Shown one piece after another: positions 61,088 through 64,000 of a stretch of 64,000 nucleotides of DNA (its first letter is position 1; each line of letters starts with the position of its first letter). The DNA is from Dasyornis broadbenti. Taxonomy: Eukaryota; Chordata; Aves; Passeriformes; Dasyornithidae. The stretch is taken from assembly GCA_013397935.1 (NCBI GenBank), contig VZRN01005622.1, forward strand, positions 2,394,645-2,458,644, in the 5' to 3' direction. The notes beneath the pieces are model-generated. The model was not told where the DNA came from and made no database searches. It was given only the letters and a program-made list of their open reading frames with translations. The translations under genes and the position numbers were made by a program.

Positions 61088-64000
61088 TGAAGAAAATTAT
61101 CCAAGCTATGTCTCAGCAGCCTAACCTGGGTGCTGAAATTTGGACAGCCACCTTTGTCAGCTGTACAAAGTAGGGATACTTTGCTGGTTAGGATTGCACT
61201 CCATTTCTTCCCTTAGGATTGGAAAGTGGTGAGAGCCATCATGATGAGCACACGGGAGAGGTCGGGTCCTCCAGGCAAATGCCAGAAAAGTGGAGGTGTC
61301 TTGTGTGACCTTTAGGTCAGTCACAGGTGGATGCTGAGACGTTCTCGGGTGAGAACCAAGGATAGGAGAGGATTTTAAAATCTATGGGACATCACCACAA
61401 AGAGTGGAGCAAAGATCCTACAAGTTTATTGCAGCCAAAAAGATGCAGAGCACTGTTCTGAACAAATTAAGGCATCAATGTTTTCCTAGCCTGTGACAGA
61501 AGCTATGAAATTGGTGCCTAAAATTATTGCCAGCAGAGAGGTTCACATCGGGAGGGAAAGCACTCCCCTACCCATTATTTATCCTCTTTCCTGACAGACA
61601 GAATCACCTGCTCAGATCCAGCCTCCGGGTTTAGCCTCCTTTTGAGATTTTCCCTTTGTTCCATCTATCAGCAGAGGAAAAAGTCTGAAAATGCAGCTGC
61701 AGTTGGTGCTCCTGCATGGGCAGAGTGGCCAAGTGCAGTTTTTGCAGCTTTGAGCCAAGTATCTTGAAAGCGGTCTAGTGCAGTGCTGATGGTGAGATGC
61801 CTGTACACACCTCTCTCTCGGTTCCTGAATTGACAACAATCGATTAATTTTCCCCCAGGACAAATGGGGCAAGAGTTTATCACCTGAGAGACAAAACTCA
61901 ACCCCTCTGTCACCATATCAGACGTTTCCAGGGGCACTGCTCTCTCCCTCATCACCGTCCATTCATTCAGAACAATTCCCTTCCAATCTTCCTCTCCCTA
62001 GCTGCTAGAGCCTCAATCTATGAAAAACGGATTCATACCATTTTATTTTATGTCGGTGTTATTCCTAAACTTCAAGAGGCATAATTTATTTTGCCATCTC
62101 TATGGGTTTCCCACTTATTCTTAAAACACTTCAAAACACAGCAGATATGTAGAAGGGAAGTTGACTGTCTGGTGAGTGGGGTTTTTAAGTTAAAATTATA
62201 GTATTTTAATACTTCACATGCAATGATCTCTTTGTAAAGTTTTCATAATGTCAGAGAAGTTCATGGAGTAAATTAGTTTGACTTCACTCAGAGTGCTAAC
62301 ATTTATAAATCTGCAGTGCTGCCTTTCTGAATATATTTATTGCTGCAGAGAGGAAGAGGGATCAAAGGGCTCTAACACTTATTTCTGCCATCATTTCTCA
62401 TCTCCGGCACAGTTTGAATTTTGTATACATAGCAGTTTCTTGCTCCAGAGATGTCAGAAATTACCTGGAGACTGTTTACAGGACATTAGAATAGAATATG
62501 GACAAACCTGCAAAAGAGTAGATACTGCATGCATTAAATATTAATGGCCCACATAAGTCACGAATCCGGATTTGCTTGCAGATTTGTTGTGTGCTGTATT
62601 TTGCAACCTGAGCACAGGAATAAAACTAGAGCCTGTCTTTTCTGGGTGAATTTCTCTCCCACATATTATTTTAGCCTTGACAGTAATAAAAGGAGAGAAA
62701 CAAACAGGGCAGTATTAATGATCCAAAGCATAAAAACACATGAGGAAAACATCTAATTGTAGAAAGATCACCGAAGTAACAACAGTAATTTCTGGTTCTG
62801 CATGGACTGAGGCCTTGAGATGTTAAATTCCCAAAACCTGGGAGGAATATTGAGTTCTCAGCTTATCACACCTATGAAGCACCAAGCCATCCAACAATAT
62901 CCCTTTTCTCCCCTTAGCAAAAAGAGAATTTATTTTTAAATTTTTCAGCAGTATGGCTCACACTTGGATAATGCTATTTGAAAAGCTCCACCAGACTGAG
63001 TCAAACAACCTCAGAGGAACTTCACGGTTTTAATAAAAAATGTTGATGTGACCCCTAGAAGTTTAACCCTCCCCACCCTAAGGGAAAGAAGAGAACCTAC
63101 AATTTCTCAACCATTGTTTCTTTGCATGGAGTCCATAATTTTTTTCAGTATTTTGGGATGGTAGTGCCTTGAAGACTACATTGTCTCAGTAATTTCCCAT
63201 GTGATTGAACAAGCCACACCACAGCAATTTGAAGAATCACAGACGCCTTATTTCTGGGTGTGAGGGGATGGGGTGAAGATGTTCCCATCCCATTGTGTCT
63301 GATTTTGGGCAATATTAAATGTATCTGTAGCTAAACAGTGAATAAACAGCTGCTGTGAGATATTCTGCGTATTTTGAATTATTTGGGATAATTGTAGCCA
63401 CAGGGCTTGATGTTTTCTGTAGCACAGAATAAAAATCTCCTCATGTGTCTCTTCTGGAACCCTGAATATCTGCAGCACAACCTTTCTTCTGAAGGACAAC
63501 TGGCCTTGGCTTATGTGCTTCCCATGTTTGCGGTAAAAAGGAGAAATCTTTTAGTGCAATTGTAACTGAATGTTATTAATAATATTAGACATCTAATGAC
63601 TTTTGGGGTCCTTTGACTTACAGCAAGCTTGCCTGCAGATGTCACTCCAGATAGCTCCGTCTGACCTGTTTTTTGCAGAATTCCAATACTGGAGGCTCCA
63701 TAGCCTCCACAGGAATGTGCCACTTACGACACAGCTGGGCCCTGGGAACAAACAAGCCTTCCATTTCTTTTTTTTTTTTTTTAATATGTCAGAAGACAGT
63801 TTCACCTGGAAAATGAACTGGGGGAAGTTTTAGATTGCTGCTTTTTCTACCCGTGTTCACATTTCTACATTTTACAGCCTTGACACTGTTAAAGCTCCTA
63901 GACCTCATCAAATTGTCTGGTTGGCCGTAATTTGAGGAGGATTTTTTAAGGAAATGCATTCAGTGGCTTTGGACTTCCGTGGGAATCAGAACTCCCTGAT
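61088..64000. other. Non-genic unique DNA
   Basis: I see no supported gene to the end of the window. A plus-strand CTG|gtgagt donor-like site near 62172 has only a weak acceptor upstream. Minus-strand frames of 86 and 95 codons overlap at 61612-61955 without a recognisable motif. A T run lies at 63768-63782. Confidence 0.55.

Noticed and set aside
1..64000. Bacterial-type features such as operons, CRISPR arrays, insertion sequences and tRNA clusters
   Set aside because: Composition, repeats and frame structure are those of vertebrate nuclear DNA, and no such feature was found on either strand.

Overview
This is vertebrate nuclear DNA, most likely from a bird. The evidence is two degraded fragments of the CR1 retrotransposon family (25976-26432 and 56808-56911), the lack of any mammalian-type SINE or L1 that I can recognise, very low repeat density, an AT-rich composition (roughly 60% AT by eye), and many 12-30 base A or T runs. 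CR1 also occurs in crocodilians and turtles. Bird is preferred because so little of the window is repeat. The species cannot be told from the sequence.

I found no gene that I can name and no complete coding sequence. The open frames are short and scattered. Many of the longer ones start on GTG, TTG or CTG rather than ATG, and most lie in GC-rich patches where several frames are open at once. The window reads as intergenic or intronic DNA, such as part of a gene desert or a very long intron. Operons, ribosome binding sites, CRISPR arrays and other bacterial features are absent, as expected.

Layout: 1-25 kb is mostly unique AT-rich DNA with a stop-free minus-strand stretch at 2773-3420, a small splice-bounded open frame at 5477-5653 and A/T-rich simple repeats. 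25-27 kb is the densest part: a splice-bounded candidate exon on the minus strand (25565-25684), a CR1 remnant with an apparent internal deletion, and a GC-rich stretch with a short signal-peptide-like frame. 27-42 kb is unique DNA with several low-complexity-free AT-rich stretches that resemble conserved non-coding elements. A 197-codon open frame without an early ATG lies at 40999-41592 and an AT hairpin near 42.4 kb. 42.7-43.4 kb, 30.2-30.8 kb and 56.0-58.3 kb are GC-rich patches. 59-61 kb holds a perfect short palindrome inside what looks like an ancient sauropsid repeat, a long pyrimidine tract and a CTCF-like motif. Two assembly gaps (24085-24121 and 60889-60949) and a single N (45451) all lie in or next to T runs.

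The candidate exons and open frames are recorded because they are the only parts that could turn out to be transcribed. None is supported by recognised homology. I see no evidence here for a previously undescribed biological system.
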